Counted from the first letter of the stretch, positions 1-6,205 are shown. The stretch: 10,358 nt of DNA from CAYWNK01 sp047639615 (GCA_047639615.1 JBLIOL010000202.1:1-10358), one strand, 5' to 3'. Notes: generated by a model from the letters alone, not told the origin. Program-made: numbers and translations.

Positions 1-876
1 GGCTACAGCGCTCAGGTCTACGCCCGTGGCCTACGCGCCCCAGATGGCCTCGCCGTGGACGCGCAGGGCCGCTTGCTGGTGGTGGAAGAGGGCAGCGGCC
101 AGATCACGCGCTTCGACGGACCGGGACAAGCGCACGTACTGGTGCGCGGACTGCGATCGCCCGAGGGTCTGTGCCTTGGACCGGATGGTGATCTATTCGT
201 CGTGGAGGACATCCCAGGCGGAAGGCTTCTGCGCATCGACCAGCAGGGCAAGCTCGAGGTCCTGGCCACGGATCTGTGCGCACCGGAGGGGGTAGTGTTT
301 CTGGAGGGCCGTCTGTTCCTGACCGAGTCCACCGCGCAGCAAGAGAGCAACAAGTTCGCCCTGCGTACGCGCGTCCTCGAGCTCACCCGCGGAGATCAAG
401 GCTGGGGTCCCCCCGTAAGGCGCACGGACCAGGGCATCCCCTTCAGCTTCGCAGAGCTACTGTGCCTGGGCGACACTCACCTGATTATCTGCAACGAGCT
501 AGCGAGCGTGCTGATCCCCGTTGGCTTGCTCAGCTTCGACCTAGAGAGCGGTCAACTGCAACCCTTCGCGCGCGGTCTGATTGCCCCCGAGGGCCTCTGC
601 TGGACCCCGCGTAGCGCGGAGAACGAGGACCCAGGCTTCCCGCTCTACGTGGCCGAAGAAGACGTGGACGGTGCAGGCCATGGACGCATCAGCCGCGTCA
701 CGGCTGAGGGCAAGCGCAGCACCTTTGCTGCGGGCTTTGGCACCCTGGAGGATGTGCTTGTGCTAGCGGATGGCCGCGTCTTCGTGAGCGAGGACTCAAC
801 GGGCAGCATCGTATTGCTGACGCCACCCCCTGAAGCAGCCGATCTTACGCGTAAGCCGGCGGAGAAAGACGACTAA
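1..876 (+). CDS. SMP-30/NHL-type beta-propeller protein, 5' end missing
   Basis: The reading frame is open from base 1 and ends at TAA 874-876, leaving 291 residues; the true start lies before the window (the GTG at 55 is internal to a repeat). The sequence shows at least four propeller-like repeats with the pattern G-L-x-x-P-[ED]-G-L followed by a short strand such as LLVVEE, LFVVED, LYVAEE or VFVSED. This matches the SMP-30/gluconolactonase/LRE and NHL families, which fold as six-bladed propellers and often hydrolyse lactones or bind metal or ligands. The metal ligands cannot be assigned with confidence, so the substrate is unknown. The C-terminus ends in a short charged tail (DLTRKPAEKDD). 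No signal peptide can be judged because the N-terminus is absent. The gene converges on hipA with only 31 bp between the stop codons. Family call fairly sure, enzymatic activity not. Confidence 0.75.
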   Translation, partial: GYSAQVYARGLRAPDGLAVDAQGRLLVVEEGSGQITRFDGPGQAHVLVRGLRSPEGLCLGPDGDLFVVEDIPGGRLLRIDQQGKLEVLATDLCAPEGVVFLEGRLFLTESTAQQESNKFALRTRVLELTRGDQGWGPPVRRTDQGIPFSFAELLCLGDTHLIICNELASVLIPVGLLSFDLESGQLQPFARGLIAPEGLCWTPRSAENEDPGFPLYVAEEDVDGAGHGRISRVTAEGKRSTFAAGFGTLEDVLVLADGRVFVSEDSTGSIVLLTPPPEAADLTRKPAEKDD

Positions 877-907
877 CGCGCTGTGCGTGGTGCTGTGAGC
901 TACGGAG

Positions 908-2221
908 CTACCAGCTCATGCGCAAGGTACGCAGGACGTGGGCGCGCAAGGCCTTCGGGATGCCCAGCTCGGCGCTGAGCGCGGGCCACTTGGCAAAGGC
1001 TTCTAGGACTTGATCGAGGATCAGGTCCTCGCGGCCGCGGGGCAGGCCGGCGTAGCTGGCCAGGTGCTTGAGGTCGGACTTGTTGAAGCCGGTTGTCTTA
1101 GCGTTGAGGCTTAGTTGGTGGTGCTTGGTGAAGTCTGAGCCTTCGGCGTGGCAGAGGTCGTAGGCGGGGCTTAGCGCCCAGGTGCCGTCGCGCTGCATCT
1201 GGAAGGCGAAGTTCTTGACGTGGTCGTCTTGGTTGCAGCCGACGAGGTTGAAGACGGTGCGGCGAAACTGCTGTTCCATGGCCTGCTTGGGCATGTGCAG
1301 TTGCTTCATGGTCATGAAGAGCTGCTCGTAGGAGTGAGCACCGCTGTCGTAGTAGTCGAAGTGAGCCAGGGCGCCGAGGGTTTGAATAAAGTGTTTCGAG
1401 CCTTCGCTGTCGCGGTCGAAGCGGCGGGTCATGAAGTGGTTGCGGCCGTTTTCCGATAGGACGGCGCACTCGGTCATGTGGATGCCGCAGTCCTTGGCTA
1501 CTTGGGAGTAGCTGTACTCGAGCAGGCCGTAGCCGAGCGGATCGGCGACGCCCCAGTCGCCGTTGAATGCGACACCGTCGAACTTGATCAGCCAGTGCTC
1601 GTAACCAGCGGGCAGTTGGAGTTGGCCAGAGCGCACTTGCTTGGTCCTTGGGTCGAAGGCGATGACGGCCTTGGCGCGCGCGCCGCCGGCGGAGGTGCCT
1701 ACGCTTAGGATGTCGAGCAGGGCTTGCTCGCCGCGCTCGCCGCTGAGTTCGGTGTCGAGGGTTTGCTTGCTGGCGAAGGCGAGTGAGGCTAGCTCGACCA
1801 GTTGCTGCATTTCGAGGTCGCGGTCCTCGGGCGCGGCGGCGCCGGTGGATGGTTCGAACTCCAGGGCACCCATTCCGCGGGAGCCGGTATAGCAGAGGCG
1901 GTCGACGGCGTTGAAGTCTTCACGCTTGCGACCGGTGCGCGCTAGCCACACATCGATCAGCTTGTGGCCGTAGCGGTCGGGCAGGCTATCGGCGAGCAGA
2001 CCCGGAAGGCCATGAAAGGTGCGCGGCGCTAGCTCTTGGAACTGGTAGATGCGACGCGCTTCCAGGGGCATGGTGAGCGGTGCGAGCTCGATGCCGGAGG
2101 ACGCGAATTCGGGCTCGTACTCGAAACGCGCGAAGCGTTCGCCCGCGTCCATGGAGACGTAGCCGATGGTGGTGTCCCAGAGCTTGACGGTGGCGGTGGT
2201 CAAGGGCGCTCGTCCCCCCAC
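908..2221 (-). CDS. hipA: HipA family serine/threonine kinase toxin
   Basis: The 437-residue product has the full length of HipA toxins, protein kinases that in E. coli phosphorylate glutamyl-tRNA synthetase and stop translation. The N-terminal subdomain (about 11-125) contains the family block LADSLPDRYG (76-85). The nucleotide-binding loop is VGTSAGGARAK (174-184), followed by WLIKFD (210-215) and FMTRRFDR (263-270). The catalytic loop QDDHVKN (331-337) and the metal-binding aspartate in SPAYDL (D355) are intact, so the kinase looks active. hipB lies immediately upstream. The GTG at 2221 gives a 22-bp overlap with hipB; a TTG at 2203 would give a 4-bp overlap (TTGA) and has a GGGGGGA run 9 nt upstream, so the start may be there. 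The family is certain; the target protein is not known. Confidence 0.92.
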   Translation of the reverse strand: MGGRAPLTTATVKLWDTTIGYVSMDAGERFARFEYEPEFASSGIELAPLTMPLEARRIYQFQELAPRTFHGLPGLLADSLPDRYGHKLIDVWLARTGRKREDFNAVDRLCYTGSRGMGALEFEPSTGAAAPEDRDLEMQQLVELASLAFASKQTLDTELSGERGEQALLDILSVGTSAGGARAKAVIAFDPRTKQVRSGQLQLPAGYEHWLIKFDGVAFNGDWGVADPLGYGLLEYSYSQVAKDCGIHMTECAVLSENGRNHFMTRRFDRDSEGSKHFIQTLGALAHFDYYDSGAHSYEQLFMTMKQLHMPKQAMEQQFRRTVFNLVGCNQDDHVKNFAFQMQRDGTWALSPAYDLCHAEGSDFTKHHQLSLNAKTTGFNKSDLKHLASYAGLPRGREDLILDQVLEAFAKWPALSAELGIPKALRAHVLRTLRMSW

Positions 2222-2532
2222 TCGAAGGCCTGCTTGGAACGCTTGCTGCGCCGGCGCGGCTTGCCAGCCAAGACCTCGGCGCGCGGCGAGGCCACGCTCG
2301 CGGGCAGCAGACCCTCGATGGAGCTCTCTAGCCCAAGGGCCTTGAGGATCTTGAGCCAGGACCCGAGCTGGCTGTCGCGGCCGTCCTCGATGCGGCGCAG
2401 GGTGGCGACGCCGATGCCCGCCTGCTGAGCCAGAGCCTGCTGGGAGCGACCCTGCTGCTTGCGCGTTCGGGCAAGCCGAGTACCGAGCTCCTCTAAGATT
2501 GCCTCGTCGGGGGTAAGTCTGTCGATGCTCAT
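2200..2532 (-). CDS. hipB: HipB-like XRE-family antitoxin and operon repressor
   Basis: This 110-residue protein has a Cro/C1-type helix-turn-helix at about 17-70, with the recognition helix region GIGVATLRRIEDG at 39-51. HipB dimers bind and neutralise HipA and repress their own operon through inverted repeats in the promoter. The C-terminal tail (about 85-110) is basic (KPRRRSKRSK) and ends near FEWGDERP. E. coli HipB has a disordered tail ending in Trp that is needed for proteolysis, and the EW here may be analogous, which is inference. The ATG at 2530-2532 is the only sensible start, but there is no Shine-Dalgarno sequence before it. The gene overlaps hipA, the standard antitoxin-first order. 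Five dyads upstream (2534-2703) are its likely binding sites. Confidence 0.9.
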   Translation of the reverse strand: MSIDRLTPDEAILEELGTRLARTRKQQGRSQQALAQQAGIGVATLRRIEDGRDSQLGSWLKILKALGLESSIEGLLPASVASPRAEVLAGKPRRRSKRSKQAFEWGDERP

Positions 2533-2533
2533 G

Positions 2534-2549
2534 CTATTAGATATGATCG
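2534..2549. promoter_or_regulatory. Candidate HipB operator O1
   Basis: CTATTA-GATA-TGATCG is an imperfect 6-4-6 dyad and the weakest of the five. It sits 1 bp upstream of the hipB ATG on the minus strand and covers a candidate -10 element, so occupancy should block hipB transcription. It is centred at 2541.5. Confidence 0.5.
2538..2543 (-). promoter_or_regulatory. Candidate hipBA -10 element (leaderless transcript)
   Basis: On the minus strand TATCTA ends 5 nt before the hipB ATG. Used as a -10 element it would start transcription at or next to the A of the start codon. This fits the absence of a Shine-Dalgarno site, but it matches the -10 consensus at only three positions and no good -35 is visible at the right distance. 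Confidence 0.25.
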
Positions 2550-2574
2550 ATTACCGGCCTGATCGAACCATTAG

Positions 2575-2590
2575 CAATCACATATGATCA
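2575..2590. promoter_or_regulatory. Candidate HipB operator O2
   Basis: CAATCA-CATA-TGATCA is a 6-4-6 dyad with one mismatched pair. Its right half is also the left half of O3, so two dimers one helical turn apart could bind side by side. It is centred at 2582.5, 41 bp from O1. Confidence 0.6.
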
Positions 2591-2600
2591 CACATGATCA
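2585..2600. promoter_or_regulatory. Candidate HipB operator O3 (perfect dyad)
   Basis: TGATCA-CACA-TGATCA has perfect 6-bp arms around a 4-bp spacer. It overlaps O2 by one half-site and is centred at 2592.5, 10 bp from O2. Confidence 0.65.
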
Positions 2601-2642
2601 GCCCTGACCGGAGAGAGTCCCTCACGAGACACCCACCCTATC

Positions 2643-2666
2643 TATTCGATCACACATGATTGAATA
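2643..2666. promoter_or_regulatory. Candidate HipB operator O4 with extended symmetry
   Basis: The core CGATCA-CACA-TGATTG (2647-2662) matches the other dyads. Symmetry extends outward through TATTC on the left and GAATA on the right, giving a 24-bp interrupted palindrome. The core is centred at 2654.5, 62 bp from O3. It overlaps the -35 of the candidate promoter for the ABC operon. Confidence 0.65.
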
Positions 2667-2687
2667 GTGCACTAAAAACCGAATAAC
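2660..2687 (+). promoter_or_regulatory. Candidate promoter of the ABC operon
   Basis: TTGAAT (2660-2665) and AATAAC (2682-2687), 16 bp apart, each match the sigma70 consensus at four of six positions. Transcription would begin near 2694, inside O5. O4 overlaps the -35 and O5 covers the start point, an arrangement suited to repression. Confidence 0.4.
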
Positions 2688-2703
2688 CGATCAAATATGA
2701 TCG
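2688..2703. promoter_or_regulatory. Candidate HipB operator O5 (perfect dyad)
   Basis: CGATCA-AATA-TGATCG has perfect 6-bp arms. It is centred at 2695.5, 41 bp from O4, and is the site closest to the ABC operon. It covers the predicted ABC transcription start and an in-frame ATG at 2697. Confidence 0.65.
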
Positions 2704-2795
2704 ATCAGAGAAGAGAGAGGGCTCAGGTGGCGAGCCAAGCGCCCGCTCGGCCCCCCGCCTGCGGGGAGCCAGGGGCTTCCGCTAAGCTCTCCCCC

Positions 2796-3635
2796 ATGGA
2801 TCAAACGAGCCCCGCACTCGCGCTCCGTGGTGTGGGCCGGCGCTTTGCGATCGGCCTGGGTTTGCGCAAGCAGACGGTGCTGGATGGGATTGAGCTGGAG
2901 CTGCCGGCGGGCGAGAGCTTGGCCTTGGTGGGCCCCAATGGATCGGGCAAGAGCACGCTGCTGCGAATCTTGGCCGGCGTGGACCGGGCGAGCTCTGGGG
3001 AGGCGCGTGTGCTGGGCGGCGACCCGGGTTCCGATGGTGTGCGCCGGCGCGTGGGCTGGTGTCCGGAGAACGCGCCCTTCCCGGCGGAGTTGAGCGGCTT
3101 GCGCGCGCTCGGATTGATGGCGTCCTTGGCTGGGCTGCCGCGCGAGTTGGTGCGCACAGGTGTGCCGGCGCAGTTGGAGCGCGTGGGTTTGGGCGCGGCG
3201 GCGAAGCGGGCCTTGCGCACGTATTCGCGCGGCATGTTGCGGCGCTTTGCCTTGGCGCAGGCGTTCCTGGGAGAGCCAGAGCTGGTGCTCTTGGATGAAC
3301 CGACGGCAGGCTTGGACGGGCCGGGCTTTCGAGTGCTGGACGAGTTACTGACGGAGCAGCGCGCACGCGGCGGAGCGTTGGTGCTGGCGTCGCACTTGGT
3401 GGGCGATATTCACGCTCACTGCGAGAGCATGGCGGTGCTGGTTGGCGGACGCCTGGTGGGCCATGGACCCGCGCAGGAGCTGCTCGCCGATGAGGGGCAG
3501 GTGCTGGAGGTCTCGGGGCTAGCGCCGGACCGGCTGGTGGAGCTCCAGGCTTGGATCGAAAGCGCCGGCGGTGAGCTGCACAGCACTCGGCCGCGCAGTC
3601 GCGGCCTGGCGGAATTGTACGGGGACGAGGCGTGA
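2796..3635 (+). CDS. ABC transporter ATP-binding protein
   Basis: The 279-residue product is a complete ABC ATPase. Walker A is GPNGSGKST (46-54), the signature is the variant YSRGMLRR (143-150), Walker B with D-loop is LVLLDEPTAGLD (163-174), and the switch histidine is H200 in LASHL. The Q-loop region reads VGWCPEN (87-92), like the GYLPE form of ABC-2 exporter ATPases of the CcmA/GldA group. The next gene, overlapping by 4 bp, is the probable membrane partner; the substrate is unknown. ATG 2796 places Met about 8 residues before the first strand, as in relatives, but has no Shine-Dalgarno. An in-frame GTG at 2727 has a good one (AGAGAGAGG, 2712-2720) and would add 23 Ala/Pro/Gly-rich residues, so the start is open. 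An in-frame ATG at 2697 lies inside O5 and has no ribosome site. Confidence 0.9.
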   Translation: MDQTSPALALRGVGRRFAIGLGLRKQTVLDGIELELPAGESLALVGPNGSGKSTLLRILAGVDRASSGEARVLGGDPGSDGVRRRVGWCPENAPFPAELSGLRALGLMASLAGLPRELVRTGVPAQLERVGLGAAAKRALRTYSRGMLRRFALAQAFLGEPELVLLDEPTAGLDGPGFRVLDELLTEQRARGGALVLASHLVGDIHAHCESMAVLVGGRLVGHGPAQELLADEGQVLEVSGLAPDRLVELQAWIESAGGELHSTRPRSRGLAELYGDEA

Positions 3636-4696
3636 GACGTGCGTTGGAGTATGCCCCGCTAGCGAGGCTGGAAGCGCGGCGGGTAGCGCGCTCGGGGATT
3701 GGGTTCGGCGTGCTTTGCTGCTTAGGCCTGGCGGCATTGGTGTACGGATTGGATTCAGCCGGAGGAGACCCTTCCGCGCAGCACGCCCTGCTGCGCCGCG
3801 GACTTTGGGAATTGACGCTGCTATTCCTGCTGCCAGCTTTGGCCTTGCACGGGGCGGGGGTGATCCCCCGTTGGCGCCGGGGGGAAGCGGATTGGCTAGC
3901 TCCGCGGGCTTCGCGCAGTGGCGCGTTGGCGGCGACGGCAACCGGATTGGCTCTGGGCGTGGCTTTGGTTTCGGCGCTGCCCGCAGCCGGCGCCGCCCTC
4001 ACCCCCTGGGAACGTAACGCCGCGGTAGCGGACCGCTGCGTGCTCGTGCATGAACTGGGCGCCGCCGCACTGGTATCGCCGCAGGAGACTTTGCAGTTCG
4101 CGTTGGATGGAGTGCAGTATCCGCAGTCTGGACGCTTGCGAATGCGGGTAATGCCTGCGGCAGGCGGCGGACGGGTGCGCGACGTGCGCTTGGCCTTAGT
4201 GCGCGACGGAAGTACGAACGAAGCTAGTTTAGTGCTGCAGGGACCGGCATGGATCGAAGTCGAGCTACCGCGGGGCAGTGGCAGGGTAGCCGTGGGTTTG
4301 CACAACGCGGGCGAGGGTGCGGTGCTCGTGCCCGGAGCGAACAGCGTGCAGGTGTTCGGGCGCGAGGGCTCCAACTCGGCGCGCTTTACAGATCTCTGGC
4401 TGCGCTGCGTGCGCGCCCTTGCGGTCTTGGTGGTGCTCGCCATGGGCTGCGGCGCATGGATGGGCACGGGGCCGGCGGCGGGTTGCGCACTGGTCCTGCC
4501 CTTGGTGCTGGAGAGCGCCTTGGGCAGCGGCGCGTGGTTGCCGTGGAGCGACTTGCGACCGGCACTGGCGCTCATGGGCGAAGGGCGCATGGACCAGGCC
4601 GTGGGAATCAGGCCTTGGCTGAGCAGCTTGCTGTGGATTCTTGGTGGCTTGCTACTGGGCCGGCTTGGGCTGCGTAGTTGGAGCGTGTCCGCATGA
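3632..4696 (+). CDS. ABC transporter membrane subunit-like protein with large extracytoplasmic domain
   Basis: The start GTG overlaps the ATPase stop in GTGA (3632-3635), and GAGG lies just upstream. Hydrophobic segments are visible at about 22-40, 58-78, 97-121, 259-280, 281-300 and 329-348. Six helices with three before and three after a hydrophilic domain is a common ABC-2 type permease plan. The central domain (about 122-257) should lie outside the cytoplasm; it is rich in alternating hydrophobic residues (LQFALDG, VRLALV, VAVGLHN), suggesting a beta fold such as a jelly roll, which is inference. A basic stretch RWRRGEADW (80-88) after helix 2 suits a cytoplasmic loop. I do not recognise a named family. 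Context (coupled to an ATPase) is the main reason for the permease call. Confidence 0.7.
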   Translation: MRRALEYAPLARLEARRVARSGIGFGVLCCLGLAALVYGLDSAGGDPSAQHALLRRGLWELTLLFLLPALALHGAGVIPRWRRGEADWLAPRASRSGALAATATGLALGVALVSALPAAGAALTPWERNAAVADRCVLVHELGAAALVSPQETLQFALDGVQYPQSGRLRMRVMPAAGGGRVRDVRLALVRDGSTNEASLVLQGPAWIEVELPRGSGRVAVGLHNAGEGAVLVPGANSVQVFGREGSNSARFTDLWLRCVRALAVLVVLAMGCGAWMGTGPAAGCALVLPLVLESALGSGAWLPWSDLRPALALMGEGRMDQAVGIRPWLSSLLWILGGLLLGRLGLRSWSVSA

Positions 4697-5286
4697 GAGT
4701 GGTGCTTTGGATTTTGGCCTTGGGCCTGCTCGCGCCTTGGCCGGGTGCGGCGCGGCAAACGAGCGCGAGCACCGAGCACGGCCTCGGCGCGCGACTCTTA
4801 GGACCTGTGGCAACGCTGGCAGCTAGCGCGGAATGGGTGCGCTTCGATGCGGCCGTGGCCGACGGCGAGTTCGAGTTGGCCTACCTGCGCGCGGAGCGGG
4901 CTCTGGCTCTGGATCCGCTCTCCCCCTACGGTTGGGTGCGCCTTGGCTCGCACATGATCTTCGAGCGCGGCGGCGCGCTGTTCGAGCCCGACCCGCAGGC
5001 GCGCGTGGCTTGGATGCAGGCGGGGCTCGAGGTGCTGGCCGAGGGCGCCGAGCGCAGCCGTGCGCGGGCCTCGCTCTTAGTCTTGCGCGGACAGATTCTG
5101 GGGTTCTTCGTCGCGGAGCTCGCGGCGGACCCAGAGGAGCCCCTGCCCTGGCCTGGCGGCACGACAGCAGCCTCCGTAGCAGCCCTGAGTGACCTGGAAG
5201 AAGCCGAGGCCCTAGGCCACCCCCTCGCCGCACAGCGCGTGCACGATGTGCGACATCAGGCCACCGAGCGCGCTTCTGGACGGTAG
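4693..5286 (+). CDS. Exported TPR-like protein of the ABC operon
   Basis: The ATG at 4693 overlaps the stop of the permease in ATGA, with GGAG about 9 nt upstream. The first residues form a signal peptide: MR, a hydrophobic core VVLWILALGLLAPWP, then GAA before RQ, giving a likely cleavage after about residue 20. The mature part has a TPR-like helical hairpin at about 49-82 (FDAAVADGEFELAYLRAERALALDPLSPYG in pieces: the Ala-rich helix pair and the Pro after LALD are typical), and further helical stretches to the C-terminus. It is too short and too diverged for a confident family. Its position as the last gene of a coupled operon suggests a periplasmic partner of the permease. Function unknown. 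Confidence 0.65.
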   Translation: MRVVLWILALGLLAPWPGAARQTSASTEHGLGARLLGPVATLAASAEWVRFDAAVADGEFELAYLRAERALALDPLSPYGWVRLGSHMIFERGGALFEPDPQARVAWMQAGLEVLAEGAERSRARASLLVLRGQILGFFVAELAADPEEPLPWPGGTTAASVAALSDLEEAEALGHPLAAQRVHDVRHQATERASGR

Positions 5287-5325
5287 TTCTGCGCATTTGA
5301 CGCGCGGACCGTAGGATCCCACGCA

Positions 5326-6054
5326 GTGTTCGCTCTCCTGGCAGAAAGCATGATTTCAGACGTGTTCAAGCGTCTGGGCTATTGGGGTCCCTTCCTGATC
5401 CTAGTGGGAGCAGGTGCGGGCTTGCCCGTGCCCGAGGAAGTCACCATGACCGGGTCGGGCTATCTGCTCTACCGCGGACAGGTGGAGCTCTTCCCGATCA
5501 TCGCTACCTGCTGGGTGGCCACGCTGATCGGCGACTCGATCCCCTTCTGGCTAGGCCGCCTCCTGGGCCCGAAGGCGCTGAAGATCCCGTTCTTCGCCAA
5601 GGCGCTGCACCCGGAGCGCTTTGCGCTGATCGAAGAGAAGGTACGCACCCACGGCGGTTGGGCCATCTTCACCACGCGCTTCCTGCCCGGTCTGCGGCTG
5701 CCATGCTTCTTCACAGCGGGCACGGCGCGCATGAGCTACGCGCGCTTCATGCTCCATGACGCCACGGCGGCGGCGCTGATGGTGCCCATGTATGTGCTGC
5801 TCGGCAGGGCCTTCGGCACCAAGATCGGCGTGCTAGAGGCCACGGTGCAGAATTCGACCGAGACCCTGGGTTTCGTGCTGCTGCTGGGCCTAGCTTTCGC
5901 TGGAGCGCGCATGATGAGCCGAAGACGAGATCGTCAAGCAGCGGCTCTAGATGCCCCTGAGCCCGACAAAACAGACGATTCAGGCGAGATCCAGACCGAT
6001 TCCACGAGTTCGTCTCCGATTGAGCCTCCCAAGGACCCGGGCGCCACAGGTTGA
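5326..6054 (+). CDS. DedA family membrane protein
   Basis: The 242-residue product belongs to the DedA/SNARE-associated (VTT) family, inner-membrane proteins linked to envelope homeostasis and, in some members, to undecaprenyl phosphate or phosphatidylethanolamine flipping. Visible family features are the membrane-dipping segment LPVPEE (33-38), D70 in LIGDSIPFWLGR (67-78), and the hallmark FTTRFLPGLR (115-124) with R118 and R124, followed by a re-entrant stretch and two C-terminal helices (about 144-160 and 181-196). The tail after about 198 is first basic (SRRRDR) then acidic and Ser/Thr/Pro-rich, probably disordered and cytoplasmic. The GTG at 5326 has AGGA 9 nt upstream; an ATG at 5350 would remove 8 residues and is possible. 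It is separated from the ABC operon by 39 bp. Confidence 0.87.
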   Translation: MFALLAESMISDVFKRLGYWGPFLILVGAGAGLPVPEEVTMTGSGYLLYRGQVELFPIIATCWVATLIGDSIPFWLGRLLGPKALKIPFFAKALHPERFALIEEKVRTHGGWAIFTTRFLPGLRLPCFFTAGTARMSYARFMLHDATAAALMVPMYVLLGRAFGTKIGVLEATVQNSTETLGFVLLLGLAFAGARMMSRRRDRQAAALDAPEPDKTDDSGEIQTDSTSSSPIEPPKDPGATG

Positions 6055-6078
6055 CGCCGGCTGCAAGGTCCCTATTCT
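6051..6078 (+). promoter_or_regulatory. Candidate sigma70-type promoter of the pyrophosphatase gene
   Basis: TTGACG (6051-6056) and TATTCT (6073-6078) lie 16 bp apart. The -35 overlaps the stop codon of the DedA gene. Transcription would begin near 6085, leaving a leader of about 120 nt before the ATG at 6206. This is the best consensus-like promoter in the window. Confidence 0.6.
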
Positions 6079-6092
6079 ATTGGGCCTCCAAG

Positions 6093-6133
6093 TCAGGATG
6101 AAGGGACCCTAAGCGGGGTCTCTTGGGTCCTGA
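6093..6133 (+). other. Two-tier stem-loop in the pyrophosphatase leader
   Basis: An inner stem pairs GGGACCC (6103-6109) with GGGTCTC (6116-6122, one G-U pair). An outer stem pairs TCAGGA (6093-6098) with TCCTGA (6128-6133). An internal loop separates the stems. No T-run follows, so it is not a simple terminator; it may stabilise the mRNA or regulate it. Confidence 0.4.
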
Positions 6134-6179
6134 TCCATCCCCCAGCCTTCTCCCCGGACGCCTTTCCCTAGGCCTCCCA

Positions 6180-6199
6180 TTCGGGATCGAATCCCCGAA
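6180..6199 (+). other. Stem-loop just upstream of the pyrophosphatase start
   Basis: TTCGGG at 6180-6185 pairs with CCCGAA at 6194-6199; an alternative inner pairing is GGGAT with ATCCC around a CGA loop. It ends 6 nt before the ATG at 6206. No clear Shine-Dalgarno is visible in this leader, so the hairpin occupies the place where the ribosome would bind. Confidence 0.35.
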
Positions 6200-6205
6200 G
6201 CGGTC

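Noticed and set aside
55..876. Complete propeller gene starting at GTG 55
   Set aside because: The frame is open to base 1 and the residues before it (YARGLRAPDGLA) are part of a propeller repeat, so the gene is cut by the window edge.
896..918. Terminator hairpin between the converging propeller gene and hipA
   Set aside because: TGAGCT and AGCTCA can pair, but with an 11-nt loop, only 6 bp and no T-run on either strand.
2534..2703. Replication origin or CRISPR-like repeat array
   Set aside because: The repeats are short dyads with no DnaA boxes, no replication genes, no constant spacer length and no cas genes; an operator array beside an XRE repressor explains them better.
2782..4779. A 665-codon open frame on the minus strand opposite the ABC operon
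   Set aside because: Its product is Pro/Arg/Ala/Ser-rich low complexity with no domain, and the plus strand carries a clear ABC ATPase with all motifs. It is a shadow frame of GC-rich DNA.
5297..5317. TTGACG and TAGGAT upstream of the DedA gene as a promoter
   Set aside because: The two elements are only 9 bp apart, too close for a sigma70 promoter, and nothing fits at 16-18 bp.
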